Source: Alloascoidea africana (lineage: Eukaryota > Ascomycota > Alloascoideomycetes > Alloascoideales > Alloascoideaceae). Taken from it: a DNA stretch of 64,000 bases. Numbering within the stretch: the first letter of the stretch is position 1; each line of letters opens with the position of its first letter. The position numbers were made by a program, and so were the translations under genes. Under the pieces are notes generated by a model. That model was not told the DNA's origin. It saw only the letters and a list, made by a program, of their open reading frames with translations, and did not search any database. Positions 43,643-55,458 of the stretch are shown piece after piece. The stretch lies in contig JAKTTT010000011.1 of NCBI GenBank assembly GCA_030581615.1, positions 124,001 to 188,000 of the forward strand, read 5' to 3'.

Positions 43643-44902
43643 ATGATGCACTTAGAGGTGAGAACCCAAACACAAAAAAAGGTCGTCTAACCTCCTTAAT
43701 AGCCCTCGCTGACCAGAAATATAGATCTCCAACTGTGGTCCCGTGTGAAAAGTCACCCCTTTCTGCGTTGTGATGTCAAGTGTAAAGCAATTAGTTTTGT
43801 TGATCCTGCCCGTGTTCCATTATGGGCTATATCTGGTGGGTCAATAAAAGTGTACGTATCCTCGAAAATCAAAGATTTCTTGCTTTTAAAAACGGGAAAC
43901 TGACTCTATTTTTGATAGGTTCACTTCAAATTCAATAACTGAAATGTTTTTCCAACAAATATTACGAATGTCTTGTGTATGTGTGCTTAAAGACACTTTC
44001 AACTCTTCATTTGCTAATATGCAAACGGTTTTCTTGTTTAGGTTTACAATAGTCTAATGGCGAGTTTTGGACTGTTTGTTCATATCGAAGAACAAACAAT
44101 GTCTACAGTATCTGAATCAAAAGAAAGAGAAAAAGAACAGGGGACCACAGTTCCGTATTTCCTCTTCTACATTGAAATTGTCAGTACGAATAGCACCAGC
44201 AATTATAACTCCAGCGAAGCAGAAATGTGCAATCCACAGGTATACTGTGTACCTATATCGATATCGGGGGCACTATCAAACATTTTTGTTCTCAAATCTG
44301 AGACAAGTAGGGAAGAGGATGCACCAGTTGGCGCTTTTGTAGTTAATGGAGACACAAAACGCGACCTGGATGCTCAAGAAAACGAGAAAAAGAACAAGAA
44401 TGGGGTTGCTTCGGGGCATGGTTCGGGATTGAAACAAGGCTCATATTCTTCTCTATCTATATTAAATCCTAGAAAAAAAATCAAATCGGGGAAGAATTCA
44501 GAACAAACATTACCAGAATTCCCAACTTCTCACTCGAAATCACTAACTCCCACCTCTTTTATTCATGAAGAGGACAGCCCCGAGGTCACAGAACCAAAAA
44601 CTGATACAAACTCCCCTTCTATTTCGAATCCTAATTTTAATTGCAATACAGACAAACAGGAGCCAAACCGCACAAAGCTGGCACTACAAAGAGTTGTTCT
44701 ATCAGAACTGAGGCTACGAGGAATTTCAAAAACCCATCCTGAGTATAAAGAACTCTACCACCACACTTTTAAAGCCGCGCAGTTTGCACTCAGAAATTAT
44801 CCTGATACTGGCAATTCCACAATGGTTAACATTGCAAATATTCAGGATAAGGTAGAGCAGATTCTCTCTATATTCTTGGAATCTCCGGGTAACCCATCTT
44901 GA
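43643..44902 (+). CDS. SLD7: DNA replication initiation protein Sld7-like (MTBP/Sld7 C-terminal domain)
   Basis: Four exons by phase: 43643-43657 (MMHLE), 43703-43851, 43919-43976 and 44042-44902; 360 aa. Introns of 45, 67 and 65 bp have GTGAGA/GTACGT/GTATGT donors and GTCTAAC, AACTGAC and TGCTAAT branch areas. Splicing rebuilds VDPARVPLWAISGGSIKVF-TSNSITEMFFQQIL, the Sld7 N-terminal domain wording. The C-terminal domain, about residues 283-355, reads LSELRLRGISKTHPEYKELY then FKAAQFALRNYP. Sld7 binds Sld3 and controls origin firing. The middle is disordered and Lys/Ser-rich. The first-exon choice rests on phase and a short ATG-ATG stretch and is the least certain part. Confidence 0.78.
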
Positions 44903-44968
44903 TGGAAACCCCCCAAAACCACACACGCTGCTAGGGCCAATTTGGACTAGACAAAAAACAACACTGGC

Positions 44969-45316
44969 ATGTCTTCAACAAGACCTAAAACTCCACAACC
45001 GGATGCTTCAAAACTGTCTGGAGGCGGTCCTGGGGAGGCTACTACTCCATTGTTCCAACCGCAGCTTGAATTCCCTAATCATCTACCGCTTATAGAGATG
45101 ATCAACTCGATCAGCGAAGCACTCAAAGAACTGGGTGAAACTCACTCAACGTTTCGAAAACAACAGACTGGGCATTATCAAACGGGTTTGGCGCTGAAAC
45201 ATTTTTGTGAAGATTTGGAAGGTGGATTGAATAAATGGTGGGCCTCAAGTCAGGACCAGGAGTCTACGGGGCCAACCAGTGCTGCAGAGTCCACAAACCT
45301 TGGTAAGAAGAGTTGA
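44969..45316 (+). CDS. Uncharacterised small protein directly downstream of SLD7
   Basis: 115 aa. The N-terminal 35 residues are Pro/Gly/Ser-rich (TRPKTPQPDASKLSGG). A predicted helical core follows at about 37-92 (LPLIEMINSISEALKELGETH, GLALKHFCEDLEGGLNKWW), then a Ser-rich tail. The helix pattern suggests a small coiled-coil subunit of a complex, but I do not recognise the family. Its ATG lies only 66 bp after the SLD7 stop, so it is either driven by a promoter inside SLD7 or co-transcribed. Confidence 0.6.
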   Translation: MSSTRPKTPQPDASKLSGGGPGEATTPLFQPQLEFPNHLPLIEMINSISEALKELGETHSTFRKQQTGHYQTGLALKHFCEDLEGGLNKWWASSQDQESTGPTSAAESTNLGKKS

Positions 45317-45886
45317 GCTCTTCGTGTTTTGGCTTTATCATTATTATACACAACTTTTCTATTCATGTATTTTAAGATCCATTGATCCTTTTGTTTTTTA
45401 TTATTATGAATGTTATCACTACACAGTGAACAAAAATTCCTGTCAAGTTGCATGATCATGATGGTTCTTTCTACCTTTACATAGGTACACTGCCATGTCT
45501 ACATATTCGTTTTTAAAGAATCATTTCTTGTTCTTCTAACCGTAAGGGTAAAAAAAAAAGTACTGTATAAACAAACAAGACAAAAAATAAAAACAAAAGA
45601 TGAAAACGTATGCCGTCTTCACAACAAAAGAATCAACTATATCTTTTTTTCTTTTTTGGATTTGACTCCATCTTCTGTTGTGAACACAATTCTTTGCGTT
45701 TTGCGTTAGTGCTTTTTGATCGCGCTCTCCCTCTATCTCTCTCCTGTGCTCCCTTAGTTACACCTTTGGGTTCTTCCTCGTCGAATGCATTACCTTTTTT
45801 TTCTTTGAAAACAAAAAAAAACCTTTCTGGGTTCATCCCCCCTTTCCTTTTACCTCTTTGTTGCTCCAACGCCTAAACTTTTGAGT
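45317..45886. other. Intergenic, 3' flanks of the small gene and CYT1
   Basis: A/T-rich with A-tract (45,550) and T-tract runs. Convergent; no gene. Confidence 0.5.
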
Positions 45887-46918
45887 CTAGTTTTTTGGAG
45901 GGTTAAAGATGATTTTTCTATTCTTCAACGGTGTCCACTTGAACTTCTTTACATAGACTGAGAGGAGATAAAGAGCAGACAGGACAATGACGACTTTTAA
46001 GCCAGCCTTCTTACGATCATCGTGCTCGGGCTCAGCGGCCCAGTTCAAAAAAGTGGTGACATCCTTGGCCATTTGCGATGTCGTTGCAGGTGTGCCGTCT
46101 TCATACTCAACAAGGTCATCGAAGAGAACACGACCCATAGCAATGGACCCACCGGGGAAGTAAGGGTTGTAGTTGGCGCCCGCTGGCAAAACTACACCTG
46201 CTGGAGGTTCTTCAGGGTAGCCCGTGAGCAAAGCAAAGATGTAGTCACAAGCGCCATGTCTGGCCTTGACGATAAGGGACAGATCCGGAGGAAGAGCACC
46301 CTGGTTCGCGGACCTTGCCGCTTGCTCATTTGCATACGGGCCTGGTATGTAATCAGCAAGTTTCCCAGGTCTTTTTCTGGGGTTTCCCTCGTCGTCGGGC
46401 TCGTCATCGTACTCAAATTCTTCGGCAAAGGCCCTCACCTCGCTGTTTGTATGTGAGACACCAACCAGTGTACGCCAGGCCACACGATTGATGGAATGGC
46501 AGGCTGCACAGACTTCTCTGTAGACCTGGTATCCTCTACGGATAGAGGCATGGTCAAAAGTGGAAAACATGCCTATAAAGTACCAACATTAGATTAGTCC
46601 ACAAAATTCATCAAAAAAATCAAAAAAATTGTAGCCTTCTTCAAAGCTTTCAGTTCTTGCTTCAAAAAACTTACCATTGTGACTCCAGTTGTAAGCTGGA
46701 GGATGTAGTCCATGCTCCGAGGGGAACATGGCTTCGGCCTGGGTTCCATAGGAATAGGCATAGTAAGAAACAGCAGAACCAAAGACTACGGATCCGGCAA
46801 TCAGCTTCTTTGTTGATTGCGGTAGCCCGTTTACTCTTTTAGCAGCCGTTGATGTTGAAAAAGCCTTTGCAGAAGATGCTATCCGGCTAAAAGCAGTGCG
46901 GGTTGGTCCAGATGCCAT
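45887..46918 (-). CDS. CYT1: Cytochrome c1, complex III heme subunit
   Basis: Two exons, 46918-46675 and 46572-45887, with a 102-bp phase-1 intron (GTAAGT, TCTAATG, TTATAG); 309 aa, the same length as S. cerevisiae Cyt1. The splice rebuilds YNWSHNG-MFSTFDHASIRRG. The N-terminus is a bipartite mitochondrial presequence (Arg/Ser/Ala-rich, then the hydrophobic KKLIAGSVVFGSAVSYYAY). Heme is bound covalently at CAACH. LPPDLSLI, YPEEPP and PYFPGGSIAM (the Met ligand region) follow. A C-terminal membrane anchor (VVIVLSALYLLSVYV) precedes the matrix tail KNRKIIFNPPKN. It passes electrons from the Rieske protein to cytochrome c. Confidence 0.97.
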
Positions 46919-47394
46919 TTTTGATGAAGATGAAGTTGTTGATGATTCCTCGTGCGAGTAGACGTCTATGTGAGCCGTTTGAAAAATATGATGGGTCGGC
47001 AGCTAACGGAAGATATTAAAGAGTCCCGTTCGAGTGTGCGAGCTGGAAGAACCAATTGGACCGGGCTTGGGAAGAAGATTTGTGAAGGGCCTTGTACTTT
47101 TTTTTGCGCTTGGACAAAATCCAGCTTGAGGGAGACAGTATTTTCTAACTAGGCTTTGGGAGAACGCGAGTGTAATGATCCTGCGCTGATTGGCTGCGCG
47201 GACTCCGGGTATTTCCCGCGCGTAAACCTGAGCACGGCTCTGTAGCACCCGAAAATGAGAGTGGAAAGTCCGGGTTATCTCTTTTGCTGTTGCTAAACTG
47301 TACAGAACCAACTATATATACTCAAACTACTTGTGAATGATGAATGAACAGATATAAGATAAAAATGAATAGACGAATGCTTGTTCGGACCGCC
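46919..47394. other. CYT1 promoter / DRE2 3' flank
   Basis: Tandem minus-strand spacer, 476 bp, moderately GC-rich with CCCGCGCG near 47,215. A TATATATA run lies near 47,313. No gene. Confidence 0.5.
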
Positions 47395-48612
47395 TCAGAG
47401 GTCGTCCATTCCGCTTCCGAGAGCGCTGATGCTAACAATTTCTCCTGGCTTGAACGGAGGCAGCCCAATGTATGGACATCCATCACACCGGAAGGCATCG
47501 CCTAGAGCACAGCTTCCACAAGAGCCAGTTTTGCCTGGGACCGTAAAGTCAATCTCCGCCGTGTCTTCCATGTCCAACTTTACAACAGACGTGTTGGAGG
47601 TCGGGACGGCTTCTGCACCGATGCCGCTATCATTGAAGTCCGTGGCTGATAGCAAGTCCAGAAGTTGGTTTTGACTGTTGATTTGTGTCTCTTCCTCCTC
47701 CTGCTCCTGCTCTTTCAGTCCACAGGTACAATCTTTACAGGCTTTCCTCCTCTTCTTCTTACCACTTGCATCATCTAGTTCCATCTCCGTCCTGCATTTC
47801 TCGGGAATCTGGATTGCTTGTGATAGTAGATCATCTTTGCCTTGGCCCATCAGCTCGTTTTCGTCGATCAGGCCATCCTCCTGCTCATCATACTCTTCTT
47901 CAAAAAATGTAAGCTTCGTATTGACTACTTTTGTCTTGGGCTCGATATCTGAAATCTCCTCGTCCTCTTCGGAACCAAAGTCTGATGCGTTGGTCAACGA
48001 AAGAGACCAGGTGGAGGATGAAACGGGTCGGTGTGAGATGGATGGAGACGATGCAGTTGAACTTGTTGCTGTGGATGAAGGTGTTGTTGTTGTGATAATT
48101 GTAGAAACTAGATTTATCGGAAGCTTTTGATTTTGGTCCTGTTCATTCTTCCTCTTGAAAGTCGGTAATTTGCTGACTCTACTGTGGGGTTTGCTCTTCC
48201 TCTCGAGCTTCACCAAGGGCACAGAAGCGACAGACTCCTCTGGCCTGATCCATTCATTGGCGTTCTTTCCCGTGAGAAACCCGGCCATTATGCCATCCAC
48301 TATCTGTCCTGGAGACACGCCACTGATCCGAGCGCCTGGCTTTAGACTCCTCATCAGACTGCTCAACAATGCCTTAGGCAAATCCTCGCCGCCAAGCGTT
48401 AGGCCAGCCTCCGAGAGATACTCGATGTGGCTATACGAGCTTTCGGGAAGCAAGATGATTCCTTGGGTCAGTCTGTCGAGAACCTGGTGCGATATCTTTG
48501 CATCGGGGAATTGTTGTGTCAGTTTAGTCATACCGCTCTCCACCACCTGTGGTAAGGACACCACAGATGGGTGGAGTAGCAGGAGAACACTCTGGGATGG
48601 GAATGTCATCAT
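47395..48612 (-). CDS. DRE2: Cytosolic Fe-S cluster assembly protein Dre2 (anamorsin/CIAPIN1)
   Basis: 405 aa from the ATG at 48612; the frame is open further upstream but only with non-ATG codons. An N-terminal methyltransferase-like domain ([11 protein letters not shown] to about residue 135) and a Ser-rich linker lead to the C-terminal Fe-S region. The CIAPIN1 motif [10 protein letters not shown] is present, as is the twin CX2CX7CX2C motif [15 protein letters not shown], followed by [11 protein letters not shown]. Dre2 takes electrons from Tah18 to feed cytosolic and nuclear Fe-S protein assembly. Odd: the first cysteine of the [2Fe-2S] motif is 18 residues before the second (CX18CX2CXC), longer than the roughly 8-11 residue spacing I know in yeast and human. 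A CACGTG lies at 48799-48804. Confidence 0.94.
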   Translation of the reverse strand: MMTFPSQSVLLLLHPSVVSLPQVVESGMTKLTQQFPDAKISHQVLDRLTQGIILLPESSYSHIEYLSEAGLTLGGEDLPKALLSSLMRSLKPGARISGVSPGQIVDGIMAGFLTGKNANEWIRPEESVASVPLVKLERKSKPHSRVSKLPTFKRKNEQDQNQKLPINLVSTIITTTTPSSTATSSTASSPSISHRPVSSSTWSLSLTNASDFGSEEDEEISDIEPKTKVVNTKLTFFEEEYDEQEDGLIDENELMGQGKDDLLSQAIQIPEKCRTEMELDDASGKKKRRKACKDCTCGLKEQEQEEEETQINSQNQLLDLLSATDFNDSGIGAEAVPTSNTSVVKLDMEDTAEIDFTVPGKTGSCGSCALGDAFRCDGCPYIGLPPFKPGEIVSISALGSGMDDL

Positions 48613-51600
48613 GATTCGTTTTCTTCCTTGGAACACGGCCACCAACAAGACAATATTATAAAAAAGGCCTACACAAGATCTTTCTCTCTTCCAACGGTCT
48701 GTTCGTGTGCGTCCAGTCCCAGGGTGTTGTGAGAAGGAATGATGAGACTGCGCGGGAAGAGAGAAGAAAAAGAAGTCTGGATGATGACCAATACAGCGCA
48801 CGTGATCGTTTGATTTTTTTTTTTAGCTTTTTGACTCTTGCTTTTTTTGCCTTTCGCTGGTTGGACACGGGCTATTTTTGCCCAATCGAGGCAAAATGGG
48901 ACGTCTGAGCAGATACGAAGAGCCGGAGTGTGACGCGAACGGTGATCGTTCAATAGATCGATAGTCGTGGTATTAGTGGTATCTCTCTTAAGTGTGAGTT
49001 TCCGTCTATTTGTACCGCACGCCGATCGCTTGCGGCACACGATGCCGATAACGGTGTGTTTTCTACTTTGGACATCGAAGTCTAGTGGTGAGCACAAGAA
49101 AGCATAAAGGATCAGGAAGAGATGATAAAACTAGTCGATTTTGTTCTTGGCGATTACGAAAATGGTCAGCACAGTAGCAAATATGAAATGGGTAGAGAAT
49201 TGAGGCTTTGTCTTTTGTGCAATATCCGCAGCGAGCTTTTATGTGTTGATTTGTGACCAGAAGAGTAGGCCCGCGTAATGTCGGGTTTTTCGTTGAATAT
49301 TAAGGCACTTGAGAATTCCATCAAAGTTGAAATGAAGTATTAGAGAGATGCATTATACAACGTAGCACTTTGAACCCTCATTAACTGTGATAAGGCTTTC
49401 ACTTATCCGCACGAATTTGTCACAAAGACTTCTAGATTTTCTAGACATTCTATTCAAGTTACCTCCAGCCTGTACAGTGAAGATAAGTTGCAGATTTAAA
49501 TATAAAGAGCTTTTTTTGACGAAGAATTGATCCAACAGCAACCTCTCCATCTCTCTGTTCAGATCAACTCTCGATGCTGATTTGACTTACTTACAGTCAA
49601 TATAGCCAGTAAAAACATCTCGAAACATCTTCCTTTATCTTTCAGTATTAGCTTTGGCCTGGAGTATTTATGGCGTAGAAGCGTTTGCCAAGACCTCGAA
49701 GTTTCATCGAAATCTGCGTGTCAGGTCTGGTATCAAGTTCAAAACAAGCACTGTCAAAAAGATTTCATCGGGATACAAAGAACAAAACAGCCATCGTCAT
49801 CTATATGTCATGCAGGACTACTGACTCTGTCCTCCATCTAGCCGCGCAGAATCAATTTTAAAAATTATCCTGAGAGTAATATGTCGAAGCAAATAAAACG
49901 GATTTTCTTTTTGATAATCGGAAGAGAAAATCTCGATCTTTAATGGCAAAAGATTGGGAATCTCCCAAACATTAACCCTTGCATGGAGTTTCATCCCCTT
50001 TTTTAGGATCAAATCATTATTCCCTATCTAAAGATTTTTATACTATCTCCTCGTGATTGGAATATCCGAGTTGGTCCATACAAATGCGGATACTGACTCT
50101 ACATCAGTTGATAAACATGATCCGAGCTTCTGACTTTACACAGCCAGCATGGAAGACTTTAGAAATTGATCTATGGTGGAACTCAGGAATGTTTAACGAG
50201 ATGCTGGTTGTAAATGATGCCTCCGTCGTTCAACAAAGAAAGGGAATTGTTCGAGGTTTGGGCCATGATTGTAATTCCTATATTGTCTTACTTAAAACTA
50301 CCGAAGGAAAAACCTGAAAACCGTTACAGGATGCAAGACCCCAACTAATGCCAATTAAACGTCACAGATTGAGCATCAATTGAGCCATATAGTGTCTTGG
50401 ATTCTCTTGGCTGTACCTCATCTAAGCTGACAACACGTCTGGCTTTAGAAAAGATTGACGAAATAAAATCCTATAGAAACTTCACGAGATGCAACCGTTT
50501 CATTTGGTTCAAACGCATATATGCATGCTGGAGTTGGTATTGGACATACTTGCATGCAACCAGTTGTTTTTACTATTTGCTCCATAAGCCAAAAAGTTAG
50601 AATTATCTATTGACTCTGATAATCGCTATTGGCGTCTTCCACATACGCCAATGCGTGGGTTTCAAAATCATAAAGAGACAACAGCAACAGCAACAGCGAC
50701 AGAGATTGTCAGAGCAACTCCAACAATTATGGTACAGCTTCCCAGTTCTTACCTCATTTCATTGTTGTTCTAGAACTTGTAGTCTCTGCTGGTGGATTTT
50801 GATGAGGAACAAAAATGATAGTTTTGTAAGTCAAACCCCATTTCTTGCAAATGATCAATTATTTTATGATCCCGTTCAAATCCAGGCAATCTTTGTGAAA
50901 GTTAAGTAGACCCCATTGTACAAAGCTTTCTTTTTAGTTAGGCAACAGGCATTGCAATGAGTTGAAAAACATGGAAATCATTAGGGATATTAAAAGATGA
51001 AGAGATGACCAAGGATTACAAGCATTTAGAGTACAGAAGTTTTCAGACCAAGGCAGCAAAAGAAAATGCGAGAAGTACGGAGGTCAGGAGAGGTATGCAT
51101 AGATAAAACACAATCTTTTGGATAAAAAATAGGCATCCATCTGTTAGGACTCGGGTGATATACACACCAGGTAAGCTCAGTCTATGGCTACATATGTAAA
51201 TTGTGTAGAATCCATAGAGGATGGAATCCATTTTTGAACTTCTAAAAGCTTACACTTCATTCCATGCACTCTAGCTAAATAGTCTCAGTGCAGGTTTCAG
51301 CAGCTTCCAAAAGCTCATCGATATTGATTCATTCCCAACGAATATCATATCTTCTAGATAAACTAAATGCAAGAAAGTCGATACCACTGGTATATTTATT
51401 ACTCCTAAATACATCAAGTATTTGTAGAAAACCAAACTCTTAGGCGCCAAAAAAAAGTGATGCGGCTGAACATGGACTATTAAGTTTGCCAGGCTTAAAA
51501 AGACGAGATGCAAGAGGGAAAAACACCAAAAATGTAGAATAGAGCAAGTACATCCATTGTAGAAAAGCAAAAGTCTCACTAAGTGTTTGTGTTTGGCAAC

Positions 51601-52345
51601 CTCTGAACGCGATTTTTGGAGATCACAACGAGTGGTCTGTGTTGTATGGCTTCATTTTATCTACCAATCCTCCATCCAAATGAAATCGTAAAGCCAATGC
51701 CAATAAACAGGACACAAAAACATGACCTAAAATAGACAAAATTAGAAAAAACCCAGTCGATCCCAATAAATATGAACAAATTTAGATGTAGTTTCAAATC
51801 ATTGAATGTACATATACCAACTTGACCACCACCATATATTTAAAAGTAGCAGCAGTATTGAATTCAAATAGACTTTTTGTGGTGATAGTGGTCTCCTTCA
51901 TAATCATAGTCTGGGATTACCCGGAGCAAGTCTCAGCCAAGACCTTACACCTTGCTTGAGCATCACAAGAAAACTGGCGTACGAGTGTTTCAATGGTGTA
52001 TACAGTCCAAAGCTATGTTTACATGATGATTTGTTGCCTGTTGTGGTATCGAGTGGTTTTATTTCTGTAAATCTTTGTTCTGAAAAAAAAACCATAATCA
52101 GTGAAAGAAAAGTTTAAGAAAGAACGGTAGTTAACTTGTCTCTATTCAGAAGTTTTAACGAAACATCATAACCTTAATTCTTTGTGGAACTATTCACAAC
52201 AAAGACTTTGATGGAAGTCAATATTTTAGAAGAATCAGACATAGATGTCTAGGAAAACTATTAAAAATGAACATGGGCTTTAAAAAGGGCGCTTTTATAT
52301 TTTACTGAATATTTCAATCTATTCTCTTACCATCATCACTACAAA
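48613..52345. other. Gene-poor intergenic stretch, 3.7 kb
   Basis: DRE2 promoter, then AT-rich DNA with only short ORFs (49353-49550, 50057-50317, 50610-50909, 51271-51579, 51904-52095). A CAACAG-type trinucleotide run at about 50681-50700 codes a short Gln run in one of them. On the minus strand near 52,080-51,860 an exon-like piece ending DYDYEGDHYHHKKSI can be made with splice signals, but support is weak. Confidence 0.4.
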
Positions 52346-52609
52346 ATGCTAAAACACATGCCACGAATGCTCCTTTTCAGAGGAGGCATTGTAACTTTTG
52401 TGGTCTCTGCTCATCTAGGTGCCTTGAAACTAGCATCATTAACAAATACATTAATGCCTCCAGCATCAGTTGAGACCCAGGGGGAAAATGTGGGGAATGA
52501 GAAAGTCGACCTTGATGTTGCACTCACCTCGAGACCTGTGAAGCCATCCAACTCTCGCACCACGATAACGGACGAATTAAACATGTTGGCAGCATTCTAC
52601 ATGGGCTAG
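52346..52609 (+). CDS. Hypothetical small protein with hydrophobic N-terminus
   Basis: 87 aa, ATG-to-stop in a gene-poor region. The first ~35 residues are hydrophobic/basic (PRMLLFRGGIVTFVVSAHLG), compatible with a membrane segment or mitochondrial targeting. The rest is polar (SVETQGENVGNEKVDLD) and ends TDELNMLAAFYMG. A TATATT element and a pyrimidine-rich leader precede the ATG. No family recognised; a chance ORF is possible. Confidence 0.4.
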   Translation: MLKHMPRMLLFRGGIVTFVVSAHLGALKLASLTNTLMPPASVETQGENVGNEKVDLDVALTSRPVKPSNSRTTITDELNMLAAFYMG

Positions 52610-55458
52610 CTCTTTAAACTGAACTTGTGTGTTATATTTATCAATTGCAATTAGAAATACAGAATAAGAAGATCACATATGTTTCGGACACTTATAATTG
52701 TTTTAAAACTATATTAATGATTGAGATTGGCCTATATATGTTTGAATAAAGTGTGAATTGGATGGAGCAATAGTCTCCATAAAAAATTTGTATAATTCCC
52801 TTGTATAAATGATCTTAGCTGCCACAAACCATGGCCTATACAATGGTTAAATTGCGTTGGTTATATTAGAAAAGAAACATCGCTGTATAACCTTCCTTGA
52901 AAGCAATTTTTTCAATCACATTGTGTGATACAAGAGAATAATTGTCGCTTAGAATCACATGACTTTTTGGAAGACAAAAATGTGGGCATTTGTCTCTTTG
53001 ATAAAACACTACTCGACATTGTAATACTAAAATTGCAGTTGGGCATTTATTTGGAAACTAACTTCCATCACATGAACACCTTTGTAAATGAAGAAAGCAT
53101 TTAACCCTTAACAATGTGTGAAATTACTTCCAAAACCGTCACATTAATGAAACAGTCTTGAGAAAGGACATGAAAACGGCCTTTTTTTAGAACTTGGATG
53201 TTTTGCCATTTGTGTTTATTAACCAAGATTAAATCAAACTTCATGTATCCAGATGTTTCTTGCGCTACTCGTATCGACTTAGACTGGCGGCAACAATACC
53301 TTCGTTTTATTGTTTTCTTATGAGCTAGTAACTTCTAAGATTTTCTAGAAGTCCGATCGACAAGAATGATAAGCTCCAAAAGGAAGCGCTAGGACACAAA
53401 CTCTTATCTATGTATCTAGTCTTACTGACACTGCCTGAATGATATGGCAAAGCAATAAAACAGTGTGTCACCGGAAAGTTAGTACATCCTATCACGGATA
53501 ACAGAAAAATAGATAGAGGTGAAGTATGGGATCACGAAAAGCCTAGCAAAGGGGAAGAGCCGAACATCTGAGAACAGAGACAAACCAAGAACGAAAAAAT
53601 ACATCATCTCTTTTTCACGCTCAGCCTGTCACACGTACAGTATTTGCTGGTTTGTATCAGAATTATCGCATTTTCCGTTGCGCTATCCATAGTGTGTCAC
53701 AAGACCCAAATAATGTATCAATCGAGAACTCTTCTATTTCCAAAGTTATCATGATTAGATAAAAAATCGAACAGTCTCTAAGAATCATTGTCGAGGTTCT
53801 TTTATCTTTTACCTCGCTATTTTTATGTCAATAGGCTTTTGCGTGGAAAATGCTGTAGAGAAATCTACAAGTTTGCACGGGTATATTCCTTGCATTTTTT
53901 GTCACAAGGTTGAAATAGTTCTTTACTTGAAATTCTGGTTTGTATATTGTATTCCTTGACGACGCTAGAACTTCAATCGATTCCACAATGAGTTGTAATT
54001 TGGATTTTGCTGTCTTTGTTGGTAGCAGTGACTTATCGTTCCTCGGTGTTCAATTGTAGCCGGGAACGGTTCACACACACATGTAGACACAGTTTTTCTT
54101 GCGCATTATTTGTGAAAGTTTTTAGCAGAGATTTTTTATTTTAGTGTTTTAGGGTAGTACGGAACAACCGAGATAAGCAGATGAAAAAATAAAAAGGAAA
54201 ACGATCTGCTTTTTAACCAACTGTACTGAACATTTAATGCTGGTGTACAGCAAGGCAAGAAGAAATTTTACTGGTGTTGGCGAATCTCAAGTACACACCT
54301 TTATTGAAACTAAACTCCAATTAAGTTTGACCCTCTTTCGTTTTTTTTTTGGTTCTTATCACTATATTTCTAACTCTGATTGAAGTATAATAGAAGGAGA
54401 AGAGCCGAACAGGGATTGAGTTTAGGCTTTGAAATGTAGTGCCAGGGAGGAGAAAGAAGATTAGGCAACAAAAGCTTTTATGAGCAGTTTCAATTCTCTC
54501 GCACCAACACGAAGAATAATCAGGAAGGAAACCAGCAATGCAAAGTACATAATGGAGCATAGTTCAGGAAACGGTTTAGCAACATGCTAGGAAACAAAAG
54601 ATGGCGCTACAGCGAAGGCTCGCAGTTTTGAAATTGGCGGGTCGGATCGGATCCGGGGTTCGCACTAAAGTCATTGACCTACAAAGCGAAATACAGGTAC
54701 GATCTGGCGCCATTTCTGGAGGTATGGACAAAGCTGGCGAAAAATCTTCCAAGGCGTCTGTTTTTTTTTGCAATCTTGGTAAAATTCAACGTGTTTTGGA
54801 CGATCGAGTGCCAGCACGCAAATATGCGCTGCGTGGGAGAATTCGCAGACACAGATATGCTTTTCCAAATTAGCTTACACCCAGCAAACCTTTTTTCCCC
54901 CTTTCCCTTATATTTTGGCCTTTTGGATTGGCTCGTCTTGGATCAAGAGAAGAGGAGAAAAGCGGATTGGTTGTTGAGCGGCGGCGGTGGTGGGTCTGTT
55001 TTATACTTTTTTTTTTCCCAAGTATATAGTCGTAGACTCCTTAAAGTGGTATCAGGCATGGGTTTCACGCTCGCCTAACAATTCCAAATCAGAGCTCCTA
55101 TAAATAGGCAGCTTACTAGGTTTTTTGTGTTTGACTTTGACATGCTGCTTTTTGCACAGAACCAGAACAAGGTTTAAAGCCAACAAAAAACTGTAAAAGC
55201 ATAGATACAGATCTGTTAAAAAATGAGAAGCGTGTGTTCAAGGGACAAAACCTATATTTTCTATCCGTTCTACATCGCTTGCCCGTAGTAGGCACATAGA
55301 GACTCATATTAGTTTTGTAGCAGAAAGAGACCAAAATATAACAAAAATAAAGTGCAACAATTCAAGGACCATTAAGATACATTTCATTGGAGGTATTCAA
55401 AGATGAGAGTAAAAGACAAAAAGGGGAAAGGTGAAACGAAATGCTAACATTTTTTTTT
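52610..55458. other. Gene-poor intergenic stretch, 2.8 kb
   Basis: AT-rich. The plus-strand frame at 54601-54873 (MALQRRLAVLKLAGRIG...) has a GTACGA donor-like site after codon 32 but no convincing second exon. Nothing else recognised. Confidence 0.4.

Noticed and set aside
48613-48801. N-terminal extension of DRE2
   Set aside because: The frame is open upstream but the first codon is GTG; the conserved protein begins at the ATG-ATG pair at 48612.
51860-52095. Spliced minus-strand gene ending DYDYEGDHYHHKKSI
   Set aside because: Splice sites can be drawn but no start exon or conserved domain supports the model.
54601-54873. Plus-strand ORF MALQRRLAVLKLAGRIG
   Set aside because: Looks exon-like up to a GTACGA site but no downstream exon or homology was found.
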